Program-made: the position numbers and the translations under genes | NCBI RefSeq assembly: GCF_023715705.1 | Contig: NZ_JAMBOS010000031.1 | Span: forward strand, 1-48,488 | Length of the DNA stretch: 48,488 bases | Source of the DNA: Halalkalibacter oceani | GTDB lineage: Bacteria; Bacillota; Bacilli; Bacillales; Bacillaceae_D | Direction of reading: 5' to 3' | Shown: positions 25,067 to 33,794 of the stretch, piece by piece | How positions within the stretch are numbered: position 1 is the stretch's first letter | How the letters are laid out: every line of letters begins with the position of its first letter | The notes under the pieces: generated by a model | The model's input: the letters and a program-made list of their open reading frames with translations, nothing else | Told to the model about the DNA's origin: nothing | Databases searched by the model: none

Positions 25067-25090
25067 AGGTCTGCGGGCGGCAGCCCCAAG

Positions 25091-25117
25091 AAGGTGAGAT
25101 CAGGATCTTGACACCTT
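25091..25117. terminator. Weak hairpin between convergent genes
   Basis: AAGGTG and CACCTT, with inner GATC pairing, form a modest stem between the 55-aa gene and the convergent DUF1697 gene. A short TTCT follows on the plus strand. Confidence 0.35.
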
Positions 25118-25149
25118 TCTAAGTGTGCCATAAGGAGGCATTCGCAACC

Positions 25150-25713
25150 TTATAATTCTTGAAGTGCGTCCCACATTTTTGTGGCTGTTTTCCAATTGCG
25201 TACAGTGATTGATTGATAGATGTCTTTTTTTACTAGCTTACTAAGATAGCTTTTCGTATAATCTGGATTGCCAGGTCCCGGTCTGCGGTAATAAATGGCA
25301 TGTGAACCTTGCCACGCCATATCAATTCCCTGGCGTACCATCACTTCTTTCATGACCTGATCAGACGTTACATCAAGTAAAAATAGAACATCATAGCGAT
25401 AGTCCGTTGCTTGCGATTCCTCTCCATACCCGTGTGGAGCCTCCTCGATAATCGCACGATAGGTCTTAGCGTCCAGGGCTAACACTTTGATTAAGCTGCT
25501 GTCCAATTTAAAATTATTTGCGACGATTGTTTCAATTTGCCTGGCCAGTTCTTGAGCAGACAGTTCGGACTGCAATACAATATTTCCGCTTTGAATATAG
25601 GTATGGACGTTTTCGCAGCCGTTTTCATGCAGGGATGTGCGAAGGTCGGCCATTTTGATTTTATTTTTTCCGCCAACATTAATGCCCCGCAGATAGACAA
25701 CATAGCTTTCCAT
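25150..25713 (-). CDS. DUF1697 domain protein
   Basis: This 187-aa soluble protein matches DUF1697: it begins Y-V-V-Y-L-R-G-I-N-V-G-G-K-N-K-I-K-M, followed by V-H-T-Y-I-Q-S-G-N-I-V-L. The C-terminal part has Y-Y-R-R-P-G-P-G and S-Y-L-S-K-L-V. The family is widespread in Bacillus and has no assigned reaction. Start ATG 25713 is chosen because AAAGGAGACACC precedes it; the frame is open to 25749. It appears to be a single gene. Confidence 0.87.
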   Translation of the reverse strand: MESYVVYLRGINVGGKNKIKMADLRTSLHENGCENVHTYIQSGNIVLQSELSAQELARQIETIVANNFKLDSSLIKVLALDAKTYRAIIEEAPHGYGEESQATDYRYDVLFLLDVTSDQVMKEVMVRQGIDMAWQGSHAIYYRRPGPGNPDYTKSYLSKLVKKDIYQSITVRNWKTATKMWDALQEL

Positions 25714-25988
25714 GAGGTGTCTCCTTTCAACATGCGAATTTTCTGTCATTATAGCACTTTTGGTAAAGGGGTGACCATCACATTTTGCTCTCAGGCATAC
25801 CCCAGCCTGCAGCCGTGTTTAGCCAATTCTTTGTTAACGCCCGGCTGATAGAACTAATCTTCTTGTCAAAAAGAAATTTTTCGAAGGAAAAAATGTAACT
25901 ATTAGGTAGATGATAGCGTTTTAAGAGTAATAGCGAAATCCTTCGTTGAAGCTATGAACCTACTACTAATCGGAAAAGGACAATAGAT

Positions 25989-26798
25989 ATGATAAAACAA
26001 AGAACATTGATTATCGTTTCTCTTTTGTATCTGCTGCTTCCATCGATGTCGGTTTTCGCCGGACCTGAGACGGAGGTGCCTGTCTTGATGTATCATCATT
26101 TCAGCTTCGACCAGCAAGATTCCCTGACTGTCCATCCGGATGATTTCAAGGATCAATTGCTCGCGCTGAAGGAAGCGGGCTATACCACGATTAGCGATCA
26201 GGATTTAATCGATTATCGCCACGGGAAAAAAGATGCCTTGCCCGAAAAGCCGATCCTACTGACGATGGATGATGGCTACCTCTCTAATTATGAATTAGCG
26301 TTTCCAATCTTAGACGAGCTGGAAATGAAGGCGACTCTTTTCATCATCGTAGAAAGGCGGGATCACGGGAATGAAAAACATTTTTCGTGGGAGCAGGCCC
26401 GAGAAATGCTCGCTTCAGGACTCATTACATGTCAAACCCATACCTATGATCACCATGACTATATCGAGCCGGAAAATGGAGGCGAGCCCGCCCCAATGCT
26501 CGTCACTGTGAAAGAAGGCGAGTCCAGAGAGCAATATAAAGCCCGGATTGAAGAGGACCTCGCTCTTTCGATCACGCGTATCGAGGAAGAACTGGGGGAA
26601 GAGGTGTTGTCATTCGCTGCGCCATATGGTGTTTTGAATAAACAGGCGAAGGAAGTGGCCAGAACACTCGGTGTCGAGCTTTTTTATACGGTAAAGCCGA
26701 AAATCAATACTGAAAAAAATTTGAAAAAAGGGGTTCTGCACCGAATAAATGTCCCGGGGGGCATGAATGGGGAAGAATTGGTGAAAATGCTTCAATGA
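25989..26798 (+). CDS. Secreted polysaccharide deacetylase (NodB domain)
   Basis: This 269-aa secreted enzyme should remove acetyl groups from a cell-surface polysaccharide, for example N-acetylglucosamine polymer. A signal peptide ends near V-F-A (residue 24). The NodB core begins E-V-P-V-L-M-Y-H-H-F, has the catalytic/metal pair Asp94-Asp95 in T-M-D-D-G-Y, and metal His151 and His155 in T-H-T-Y-D-H. The order resembles PgaB/IcaB-type deacetylases. No exopolysaccharide synthase is nearby. The stop is followed after 12 bases by a strong terminator. Confidence 0.9.
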   Translation: MIKQRTLIIVSLLYLLLPSMSVFAGPETEVPVLMYHHFSFDQQDSLTVHPDDFKDQLLALKEAGYTTISDQDLIDYRHGKKDALPEKPILLTMDDGYLSNYELAFPILDELEMKATLFIIVERRDHGNEKHFSWEQAREMLASGLITCQTHTYDHHDYIEPENGGEPAPMLVTVKEGESREQYKARIEEDLALSITRIEEELGEEVLSFAAPYGVLNKQAKEVARTLGVELFYTVKPKINTEKNLKKGVLHRINVPGGMNGEELVKMLQ

Positions 26799-26810
26799 AG
26801 ATGGGTTGGG

Positions 26811-26851
26811 CCTCGGCAAAAGGCAGGTTTTCCTTTTTGCCGAGGTCGTTT
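26811..26851 (+). terminator. Terminator of the deacetylase gene
   Basis: CCTCGGCAAAAGG and CCTTTTTGCCGAGG form a long stem followed by TCGTTTTA. The MMPL frame starts 2 bases after it, so this terminator also sits where that gene's promoter and 5' end should be. Confidence 0.85.
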
Positions 26852-26852
26852 T

Positions 26853-28775
26853 ATGCGCTCTTACAGTCGGGCGGTTGACGTGATGGAAAATGAATTTACT
26901 TCTTCGGTCCCTGATACGAGGGTCATGGTGGAGGATGTCAGTATACAGGAGGCGCTGCAGGTTAAAGAAAGGCTGGCCGCGATTGACGGCGTCTCTGACG
27001 TGATGTGGCTTGACGATGCGGTAGATATAAAGGTGCCGCTTGAAGTGGCGGATGCAAGTACGGTCGAGACGTACTATAAGGATGAAAAAGCGCTGTTTCA
27101 GCTAAGTATTCGTCCGGGTGAGGAAGTCCGGATCACGGATGAAATCTACCAATTAATCGGCGAGGAAGGGGCGATGGCCGGGGAAGCGGTCAATACCGCT
27201 ACCGCTCAGAAAATGGCCGGGACGGAAACGGTGTATGCCGCCGCCCTGCTTGTGCCGATTATTATCCTGATTCTCGTGCTATCAACGACTTCATGGGTGG
27301 AGCCGCTCTTTTTTCTCGTGGCGATTGGGGTTTCTGTTCTGATCAATTTGGGCACGAACATTTTTATCGGAGAGGTGTCCTTTGTCACGCAATCGGTGGC
27401 GCCGATTTTACAGCTTGCCGTGTCGCTTGATTATGCGATTTTTCTGTTGCACAGCTTTCAGGAATATCGGAAAAAAACGACTAACCCGGAGGAGGCGATG
27501 CAGCTTGCGATGAAGCAGTCATTCGCGCCGATTGCGGCGAGCGCGGCAACGACCTTCTTTGGTTTCATGGCTTTAATGCTGATGAGCTTCGAGCTGGGCG
27601 CCGATCTCGGTTTAAGCTTGGTAAAGGGGATTCTGCTCAGCTTTATTAGTGTGATGGTGTTCTTTCCGGCCTTAACCCTGCTGTTTTACAAATGGATGGA
27701 CAAAACGCAGCACAAAAGCTTTGTTCCAAGTTTTGCGGGAATCGGCCGGCGTGTGATGAAAATGAAGTATCCGTCCTTGCTCCTTGTTCTGGCGATTTTG
27801 ATTCCAAGCTTTCTCGCGCAAAGCAATACGGCATTCACCTACGGGCTTGGCGAGCAGCCGGAATCAACACGTACCGGCGCCGATTTGCTCGCGATTAAGG
27901 AAGCATTTGGCGAATCGACGCCGATTGTGCTGCTCGTGCCAAAAGATGATGTTGTCAAAGAAGAGAGGCTCGTTCAAGAATTGGAGGACATTGAGCATGT
28001 CACGAATGTCATTTCTTATGTAAATGCCGTAGGCAGCGCCATTCCGACGGAATATTTGGATGAGGAGGTCACGAGTGAGTTCTTATCAGAGCATTACAGC
28101 CGCCTCATCATTAATACCGACCGGGAAAAAGAGGGAGATGTCCCGTTTTCAATTGTGGAAACAGTCCAGGAAAAAGCCGCTTTGTATTACGGCGACGAGA
28201 CGTTGAGCCTCGGTGAAAGCGTGGCGTTATATGATATTAAAAATACCGTGCAAAAGGACAATACATTTGTCAATACGATGACTGTCGTAACGATTGCGAT
28301 CGTCCTTCTTCTGACATTCAAGTCAATTTCGATACCGATCATCCTGCTGATCACGATTCAGGCCGCTGTTTGGATCAACTTATCGATTCCGTATTTTACG
28401 GACACCTCGTTTGATTTTATCGGCTATTTGATTATCAGTACGGTACAGCTGGCGGCGACGGTCGATTATGCGATTTTATTTACCGAGACGTATAAAGAGA
28501 AGCGAAGAGAAATGCCGGCGCTGAAAGCGATCATCGATACATTGGATGAAAAGACATTCTCGATTTCAGTTTCGGCTTCCATTTTGTCGAGCATCGGCTT
28601 TATTTTATGGATTACGTCCACGAATCCGGTCGTATCTTCGATTGGACTATTGCTCGGCCGGGGGGCGCTATTAGCCTTTGTCCTCGTTTTCTTCTTCCTG
28701 CCGGCGATGCTGTATGTGCTTGATAAAGTGATTCGGAAAACAACATTACAAGCAAACTTTTACAAGGAGAAATGA
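26853..28775 (+). CDS. MMPL family transporter, 5'-truncated
   Basis: This 640-aa RND-type membrane protein belongs to the MMPL family (lipid or drug export). It has two blocks of membrane helices (about 125-290 and 480-625) and conserved Asp residues in S-L-D-Y-A-I-F and T-V-D-Y-A-I-L-F. Family members begin with a membrane helix before the first external domain; here the protein starts inside that domain, at S-Y-S-R-A-V-D-V-M-E-N-E-F, so TM1 and roughly 50-80 residues are missing. No upstream in-frame ATG exists before the deacetylase stop, and the region upstream is that gene's terminator. It is probably a remnant or poorly expressed. The YhgE-like gene follows immediately. Confidence 0.85.
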   Translation: MRSYSRAVDVMENEFTSSVPDTRVMVEDVSIQEALQVKERLAAIDGVSDVMWLDDAVDIKVPLEVADASTVETYYKDEKALFQLSIRPGEEVRITDEIYQLIGEEGAMAGEAVNTATAQKMAGTETVYAAALLVPIIILILVLSTTSWVEPLFFLVAIGVSVLINLGTNIFIGEVSFVTQSVAPILQLAVSLDYAIFLLHSFQEYRKKTTNPEEAMQLAMKQSFAPIAASAATTFFGFMALMLMSFELGADLGLSLVKGILLSFISVMVFFPALTLLFYKWMDKTQHKSFVPSFAGIGRRVMKMKYPSLLLVLAILIPSFLAQSNTAFTYGLGEQPESTRTGADLLAIKEAFGESTPIVLLVPKDDVVKEERLVQELEDIEHVTNVISYVNAVGSAIPTEYLDEEVTSEFLSEHYSRLIINTDREKEGDVPFSIVETVQEKAALYYGDETLSLGESVALYDIKNTVQKDNTFVNTMTVVTIAIVLLLTFKSISIPIILLITIQAAVWINLSIPYFTDTSFDFIGYLIISTVQLAATVDYAILFTETYKEKRREMPALKAIIDTLDEKTFSISVSASILSSIGFILWITSTNPVVSSIGLLLGRGALLAFVLVFFFLPAMLYVLDKVIRKTTLQANFYKEK

Positions 28776-30598
28776 TGATGAAAATGAAACGACTACCGTT
28801 TGTCATAGTAGCTGTCATGCTGGTTGCCCCTTCATTTCTTGTCCATGCGTCTCCTGTGGGGGACGAAGCAGGAGAGACGGGGCAGGAAGGGGAAATAAGT
28901 GCCAAGGAGGAAGTGATTTATGCCAACTTACTTGCTGACGGTCAATTAGATGAAGTGTTTGTTGTGAACACATTGCATGTCAGTGAAGCGGGGATGATCA
29001 CCGACTATGGCCGATACAGCAGCCTGAAAAACTTGACGAATGAGGCTGAAATGAAACAATCCGGCGACGAAGTGCGGTTCGCTGCATCGGAGGGAAGCGC
29101 CTACTATCAAGGAAATCTTAAGGATCGTCTGGAGCTGCCGTGGGATTTTTCGCTTTCCTACGAGTTGGATGGAGAGGAGATGACGGTCGATGAGCTTGCC
29201 GGAGCAAACGGCCGTCTGCAAATCACAATTGATACGTCCCGTAATGAAGACGTTGATCCATCCTTTTTTGAAAACTATTTGCTGCAAATCGCCCTTACGT
29301 TTGAAGAAGGTACGTATGAAACACTTGAGACAAGTGACGGGGTGATTGCCAATGCCGGGAAAGATAAGCAAGTGACATTCACCGTGATGCCGGGGGAAGA
29401 GAAGGAGCTCAGTTTGTCGGCCGCTGTCACAGACTTTGAGTTTAGTGGAATCGACATCACAGCTGTGCCGCCGGCGATGGCGATCGAGGCTCCCGGAGCT
29501 GACGAAATCGCAGGAGAATTCAGCTCGCTGACAGCTGGAGTCAAGGAGATGGATGATGGAGTAGGCGAGCTGAAACAGGGTATTTCGCAGCTGAATGACG
29601 GCTTGCGCAGCCTTGAAAATGGCTCTGCTGAATATAAAAAGGGAATCGATGAAATGACAGGTTCCTCGGCGGAACTGGTGAAGGCGTCCTCAACCATTGA
29701 ACAGGCGTTAAAAGAGGTTAGCCAGTCCCTTCAGCTGACAGAGGAGATGGATGTCGGAGACTTGCAGCAATTGCCGGACGGCCTTTTCCAGCTGGCGGAT
29801 GCTCTTAAGGAAACCTCACAGGGCCTGGTGCAGCTCCGCGAGCAGTATGCAACTGCCTACAATCAAGTTAATGAGGCGATGAACGGCATTAGCGGTCAGC
29901 AGGTCAGTCAGGAGCAAATCGAGCAATTGTATGCGAGCGGCGCAGACCGTGATGTCATTGACCGGCTCGTTGAAGCATACTCCGCCGCGCAAAAAGCGAA
30001 GGCAACCTATGAAGCCGCGAAACAAGGCTTTGACGCGGTTGATTCCATACTGGAGGAAGTGAGCGCCGGAACAAAGGAAATGGCAAACCGCTTAACGGCA
30101 ATTGCAGACGGTCTTAATAAGTCACTCAGCGGGATGGATGGGCTCGACTCGTTTTCCCAGCTACAAGAAGGACTGTCAGCGTTAGCGGTTAATTACAGCG
30201 AGTTTCACCAAGGGCTTGTGAGCTATACAGGTGGGGTTGGACAATTGTCTGCTGCTTACAGTGAGCTGCATCATGGAATCGGTGAAGTCACAGAAGGAAG
30301 CGGTGAACTAGCAACCGGGGCTGACGCTCTTCACAACGGTACAGGTAAGCTGCATGAGGCGACGAGCGGTCTGCCTGAGCAGATGCAGGAAGAGATTGAT
30401 GCGATGATTTCCGATTACGACAAATCGGACTTTGACCCAGTTTCCTTTGTTTCCGAAAAAAATCACAATGTCGAGACCGTGCAGTTCGTAATCAAAACCG
30501 CAGGAGTTGAAATAGAAGAGCCGGAGGAGGCACCGGCTGAACGAGAAGAAGAGAAGTCATTCTGGACGAAGCTGCGTGAGTTGTTTTCGAGGGAGTAA
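28772..30598 (+). CDS. YhgE-like secreted coiled-coil protein
   Basis: This protein of about 606 aa starts with a signal peptide (cleavage near H-A-S). An N-terminal beta-rich domain (about 30-240) is followed by a long helical region with repeating L-x-x-G units (E-L-K-Q-G-I-S-Q-L-N-D-G), the hallmark of YhgE/Pip-like proteins. Unlike those, it has no C-terminal membrane block and ends in F-W-T-K-L-R-E-L-F. Three ATG codons stand in tandem; 28778 has the best spacing to AAGGAGA. Family members are encoded with MMPL transporters and may form the outer part of such systems. It overlaps the MMPL stop by 4 bases if 28772 is used. Confidence 0.8.
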   Translation: MMMKMKRLPFVIVAVMLVAPSFLVHASPVGDEAGETGQEGEISAKEEVIYANLLADGQLDEVFVVNTLHVSEAGMITDYGRYSSLKNLTNEAEMKQSGDEVRFAASEGSAYYQGNLKDRLELPWDFSLSYELDGEEMTVDELAGANGRLQITIDTSRNEDVDPSFFENYLLQIALTFEEGTYETLETSDGVIANAGKDKQVTFTVMPGEEKELSLSAAVTDFEFSGIDITAVPPAMAIEAPGADEIAGEFSSLTAGVKEMDDGVGELKQGISQLNDGLRSLENGSAEYKKGIDEMTGSSAELVKASSTIEQALKEVSQSLQLTEEMDVGDLQQLPDGLFQLADALKETSQGLVQLREQYATAYNQVNEAMNGISGQQVSQEQIEQLYASGADRDVIDRLVEAYSAAQKAKATYEAAKQGFDAVDSILEEVSAGTKEMANRLTAIADGLNKSLSGMDGLDSFSQLQEGLSALAVNYSEFHQGLVSYTGGVGQLSAAYSELHHGIGEVTEGSGELATGADALHNGTGKLHEATSGLPEQMQEEIDAMISDYDKSDFDPVSFVSEKNHNVETVQFVIKTAGVEIEEPEEAPAEREEEKSFWTKLRELFSRE

Positions 30599-30617
30599 TG
30601 CCACGAGTGGGTAGTGG

Positions 30618-30665
30618 AGATGTCTCGGAGGGTCTTTTCAACCTTTTGAGACATCTCTTTTTTTA
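30618..30665 (+). terminator. Terminator of the MMPL-YhgE genes
   Basis: AGATGTCTC and GAGACATCT form perfect 9-bp arms with extra inner pairing, followed by C and eight T. This is a strong terminator. Confidence 0.9.
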
Positions 30666-30686
30666 AAAGGACGCTACACGTTCTTC

Positions 30687-31271
30687 TTACATCTTAAACC
30701 CGTAGAGCAGGACACGGAGGGAATCCATCACTTGATCAATGGCCTGCTGGCGATCAGGGTGTTCAGCGATCCAGAGAGCCGCTTCGTTCATCGCCCCTGA
30801 CAGGCAATGTGTCATCGCTTCGATGGAGATTGGCTTGATCATGCCTTGTTTCTGCAAGAGCTCCAGATGCTCCATTAATGACTTCATCGAGTGTTGCTGA
30901 TCCATTTTGCGGAACGTGTCCCAGCCTAAAATCGCCGGGCCGTCCACTAATAATATGCGGTGATTTTGGGCTTCCGAAGCTGAGACGACAAAGGCGCGGC
31001 AGCCGAGAAGCAGTTGCTCCCATAAGTCTGTGCTTTTCATCGCCTCGGTTTCGATCTGTCGGGCGATATCGCGCTGAACCTCTTCAAATACAGCGAGAAA
31101 AAGCCCTTTTTTGCTGGTGAAATGATGATAAAGCGCCCCGCGTGTTAATCCGGCTTCCTGGACAATTTCCTCGAGGGCGATATTCGTGTAGCCTTTTGCA
31201 GCAAAAAGCTCTCTGGCGATGGCGGTTATTCGTTGGATTGTCATATCGGTTTCTTCTTTTGTTTTTCTCAT
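30687..31271 (-). CDS. TetR/AcrR family regulator
   Basis: This 194-aa regulator has a clear N-terminal TetR domain: I-A-R-E-L-F-A-A-K-G-Y-T-N-I-A-L-E-E-I, then G-L-T-R-G-A-L-Y-H-H-F-T-S-K-K-G-L-F. The ligand domain is in the longer AcrR style. ATG 31271 has AGAGGAAA upstream; GTG 31292 would overlap the preceding gene by 4 bases. It is the last gene of a VOC-AlkD-TetR set and also faces the MMPL-YhgE genes. The perfect 21-bp palindrome at 32552-32572 is its likely operator. Confidence 0.9.
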   Translation of the reverse strand: MRKTKEETDMTIQRITAIARELFAAKGYTNIALEEIVQEAGLTRGALYHHFTSKKGLFLAVFEEVQRDIARQIETEAMKSTDLWEQLLLGCRAFVVSASEAQNHRILLVDGPAILGWDTFRKMDQQHSMKSLMEHLELLQKQGMIKPISIEAMTHCLSGAMNEAALWIAEHPDRQQAIDQVMDSLRVLLYGFKM

Positions 31272-31288
31272 CGTGATTTTTCCTCTTT

Positions 31289-32095
31289 TCACTGTTTGAC
31301 AAAACCGTTCACTCGCGCAAGGAGTTGGACGGCTTTGTTTTCTTCCCGCTTGATCAAAGTTCTTAATCCATGCTTGATGATCCGCTCATTGATCCGTCGG
31401 CGATCAGCTAGGCATGTTTCGAGCCAGTTGATTACCAATTGCGGATGTTCCTTCGATACATCATTGATATGATTGGCGACAGACTTTTGCACATAGGCAG
31501 AAGGGTCATCAAGCAGATGTTCCAATAAGTGCAGATTATAGCCGGGATCGTTTTGAAGCGGCGCTATTCTTTTGGCCCAAGGCAGGCGAGGGCGTGTCCC
31601 TTCACTAACGAGCCGTCTGACATGTGGGTTCGCATCGGTGATCCAACTTTGAAGATACGCGATAGCACGGTCAGTGTCCAATTCAAGATATGGACGGATC
31701 GCATATTCGGACGTATGACGCTTGGTGATCTCCATTAGAGCAAGCATGGAAGCATGAAAATGGTGAAGACCGTATTTTTCTACAAAATACGCAACAGGCA
31801 TTAAAAAGTAGCCGTTTGTAAACATGCCCTCTTCGGTTTCGTTTTCCGGTCCTAAAATTTGGAGCAGGATCGACAGGGCGCGTTCATAGTCGGCGGGCAA
31901 GTGGCTCTGCAACTCGGTTGTGATGACGTCGACCCGCGCCTTCAGCTCTTTGTCTTCAACATTCTTCGCGACATTGGCAATGAATGATTTTGAGTTGAAA
32001 TGTGAATCGTGCCGCTCGATTAAACATGATAGCCGTTCAGCGAGCCGCTGATCGAAATAGAATTTTAAAGGAGTGTACGCGGCCCCATTATTCAT
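31289..32095 (-). CDS. DNA alkylation repair (AlkD-like HEAT-repeat) protein
   Basis: This 268-aa all-helical protein resembles the AlkC/AlkD-like HEAT-repeat family of DNA glycosylases for alkylated bases. Recognisable stretches are [32 protein letters not shown] and [14 protein letters not shown]. The start at 32095 (M-N-N-G-A-A) is chosen because the upstream part of the frame only shadows the VOC gene; it overlaps that gene by 8 bases. Activity on DNA is inferred from the family, and some relatives are inactive. Confidence 0.82.
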   Translation of the reverse strand: MNNGAAYTPLKFYFDQRLAERLSCLIERHDSHFNSKSFIANVAKNVEDKELKARVDVITTELQSHLPADYERALSILLQILGPENETEEGMFTNGYFLMPVAYFVEKYGLHHFHASMLALMEITKRHTSEYAIRPYLELDTDRAIAYLQSWITDANPHVRRLVSEGTRPRLPWAKRIAPLQNDPGYNLHLLEHLLDDPSAYVQKSVANHINDVSKEHPQLVINWLETCLADRRRINERIIKHGLRTLIKREENKAVQLLARVNGFVKQ

Positions 32096-32525
32096 CCTTC
32101 CACACTTGCTCTTCATATTGCGCCTGGAATGACGAGTCAGGGGGAATGACGGTGATGACATCGATAAGAATGCCATTCGGATCACTGGTAATAAAATGGC
32201 GTTGACCAAATGGTTCATCGCGAATATCCAGATGCAACGGCAAATGCTGTTCGTTAATGAATGTCTGGTAAAGCTGATCAACGTCATCGACTTCAACATT
32301 CAGAATCATTCCTTGTACTGGCTTGCCAAAAGCTTGGGGGATCGTCTCGTGCGTTTGATCCAAAACGGCCAACTCATCGCCTGTCTCTTCCTTTTTCAAG
32401 CTTACATACCAATCGGCTTCAAAAACAACGGAAAAGCCAAATAAAGACTGATAGAACTGACTCGTTTCGGTAAGGCGGTCGGTCATAATGACAGGATAAA
32501 AGCTGTTCCATTTCATTTTGCTCAC
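32088..32525 (-). CDS. VOC family protein (glyoxalase-like)
   Basis: This 145-aa protein has a vicinal-oxygen-chelate fold: [18 protein letters not shown] near the start, and [10 protein letters not shown] at the end of the second module. It is the first gene of an operon with the AlkD-like protein and TetR regulator. GAAGGAGTGAGC precedes the ATG. The substrate is unknown; relatives include drug-binding and dioxygenase-like proteins. Confidence 0.85.
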   Translation of the reverse strand: MSKMKWNSFYPVIMTDRLTETSQFYQSLFGFSVVFEADWYVSLKKEETGDELAVLDQTHETIPQAFGKPVQGMILNVEVDDVDQLYQTFINEQHLPLHLDIRDEPFGQRHFITSDPNGILIDVITVIPPDSSFQAQYEEQVWKDE

Positions 32526-32551
32526 TCCTTCTCTAAGTTGAGTTCATCTTA

Positions 32552-32572
32552 ACATACATACAGTATGTATGT
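32552..32572. promoter_or_regulatory. Perfect 21-bp palindrome, likely TetR operator
   Basis: ACATACATAC and GTATGTATGT flank a single central A. This resembles AcrR-type TetR operators. On the minus strand it sits between TTTACA and TTAAGA, a possible promoter for the VOC-AlkD-TetR operon. Confidence 0.75.
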
Positions 32573-32591
32573 AAAAGGGTTTTATAAAGGG

Positions 32592-32620
32592 TTGACAGCC
32601 GCTCTCTTTGTATATATCTT
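32592..32620 (+). promoter_or_regulatory. Promoter of the PadR-DUF4188 operon
   Basis: TTGACA (32592-32597) and TATCTT (32615-32620) are 17 bases apart. The -10 is the first hexamer of the palindrome at 32614-32641. Confidence 0.65.
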
Positions 32621-32641
32621 TAAGATATATCTTAAAGATAT
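32614..32641. promoter_or_regulatory. Perfect 28-bp palindrome, likely PadR operator
   Basis: ATATCTTTAAGATA and TATCTTAAAGATAT form an uninterrupted inverted repeat of 14-bp arms. Each arm is itself nearly palindromic, so two dimers could bind side by side. It covers the -10 and start site of padR and ends 10 bases before its start codon. Confidence 0.75.
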
Positions 32642-32651
32642 GGAGGCGCGA

Positions 32652-33176
32652 ATGAAGGTCGAAACGAAGTGGATTATTTTAGGGATTTTGACGACGGGCT
32701 GCCGAACCGGCTATGAGATAAAAAAGCTGATTGATGTCAGCTTCAGTCATTTTTGGAAAATGAGCTACGGTCAGATTTATCCGGCTTTGAAGGCACTTGT
32801 TGAAGAAGGCTATGCCGTCCAAGTGGCCATAAATAAGGAAGGGGAGCCGGAGCGCAAGGAATACACGATTACAGAAAACGGAAAAAAGAAGCTTCAGGAA
32901 TGGCTCACTGTGCCGGTGCAGGAGACGGGACTGCATAAAAGCGAGCTGCTTGTTAAACTGTTCTTTGGCAAGGAAATGAGCCGCGAGCAGGCGTTTCAGC
33001 ACGTAGAAGAACATGAGCGTCTGCTGCAGTTGAAGCTGACTGTGTATGAGCAAATTGAAAAGGACATCCGCGACCACCCGGACGCGGAGTTTTGGCTGTA
33101 TACGCTTGATTATGGCAAGGAGATTGCAAAGGCCGAATTAAGCTGGTGTAAAAAAACAAAGGAGAGGATAAAGTGA
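32652..33176 (+). CDS. PadR family regulator (long form, PadR-C domain)
   Basis: This 174-aa regulator has the PadR winged helix (G-I-L-T-T-G-C-R-T-G-Y-E-I-K-K, then M-S-Y-G-Q-I-Y-P-A-L-K-A-L-V-E-E-G-Y) and a C-terminal helical dimerisation region from about residue 90, typical of the PadR-s2 subfamily. ATG 32652 follows GGAGGCGCGA; the frame is open from 32565. It overlaps the DUF4188 gene by 4 bases. The 28-bp palindrome at its start site suggests autorepression. Confidence 0.9.
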   Translation: MKVETKWIILGILTTGCRTGYEIKKLIDVSFSHFWKMSYGQIYPALKALVEEGYAVQVAINKEGEPERKEYTITENGKKKLQEWLTVPVQETGLHKSELLVKLFFGKEMSREQAFQHVEEHERLLQLKLTVYEQIEKDIRDHPDAEFWLYTLDYGKEIAKAELSWCKKTKERIK

Positions 33177-33632
33177 ATAAACGTTATACGGCTCCAAATG
33201 ATCGCGATATTGTACTGTTTATCATTGGCATGCGGATTCAGCAATGGTGGAATATTAAGGCGTGGTGGCCGGTATTTACCGCGATGCCACCGATGATGAA
33301 AGAGCTTTACGCAGAAAAGGATAATGGTTTTCTTTCCCATAATGCAGCATGGGGCGGTCGAACGATTGTCTTTACCCAGTATTGGGAGGACATCGAGAGC
33401 CTTCATGCCTATGCTCATGGACAGACACATTTAAAGGCATGGACTCATTTTTATCAAAAGGCGGCAAAAACAAAGGCGGTCGGTGTGTTTCATGAAATAT
33501 GCTATCAAGGCGGGCAGCTATGAAGCAATTTATGCCAATATCGCCCGGCCGCTCGGCTTGTCGCGTGCTTTGTCTCCACTGGAGGTGTCCTCTTCTTCGA
33601 CACTGAAAGACAGGATGAAGAAAGGAAGCTGA
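33173..33632 (+). pseudogene. DUF4188 monooxygenase-like gene, frameshifted
   Basis: The first frame (33173-33523) gives 116 aa of a DUF4188-type protein (I-V-L-F-I-I-G-M-R-I-Q-Q-W-W, later H-N-A-A-W-G-G-R-T), then stops early after H-E-I-C-Y-Q-G-G. The expected continuation is encoded in another frame from 33498: Y-A-I-K-A-G-S-Y-E-A-I-Y-A-N and on to a stop at 33632. Joined, they give about 153 aa, the usual family length. The shift lies near 33495-33498. It is either a true lesion or a base-calling error. PadR-DUF4188 pairs are common, and the reaction is unproven. Confidence 0.78.
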
Positions 33633-33642
33633 CTTCCGATCG

Positions 33643-33690
33643 AAGCTGATGAAAAAGTGAAAATCGTCCTTTTTCATCAGCTTTTCTTTG
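33643..33690 (+). terminator. Terminator of the PadR-DUF4188 operon
   Basis: AAGCTGATGAAAAAG and CTTTTTCATCAGCTT form perfect 15-bp arms with an 11-base loop, followed by TTCTTT. Confidence 0.88.
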
Positions 33691-33794
33691 GATCAGTCAT
33701 TTAAATTGCTTCTTTTCTTATGCAGAATTATGCTCTCTTTCGTAGTATCATGGAAGGACAGAACATGAGATTAAGCGAAAATGGGGGAGCAGCA

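Noticed and set aside
29275-29697. 140-codon minus-strand frame inside the YhgE-like gene
   Set aside because: It is a shadow of the repeat region and is rich in Ser and Pro with no start signal.
32096-32299. N-terminal extension of the AlkD-like frame
   Set aside because: These 68 codons lie wholly within the VOC gene in another frame and read as non-protein; the start at 32095 fits the family.
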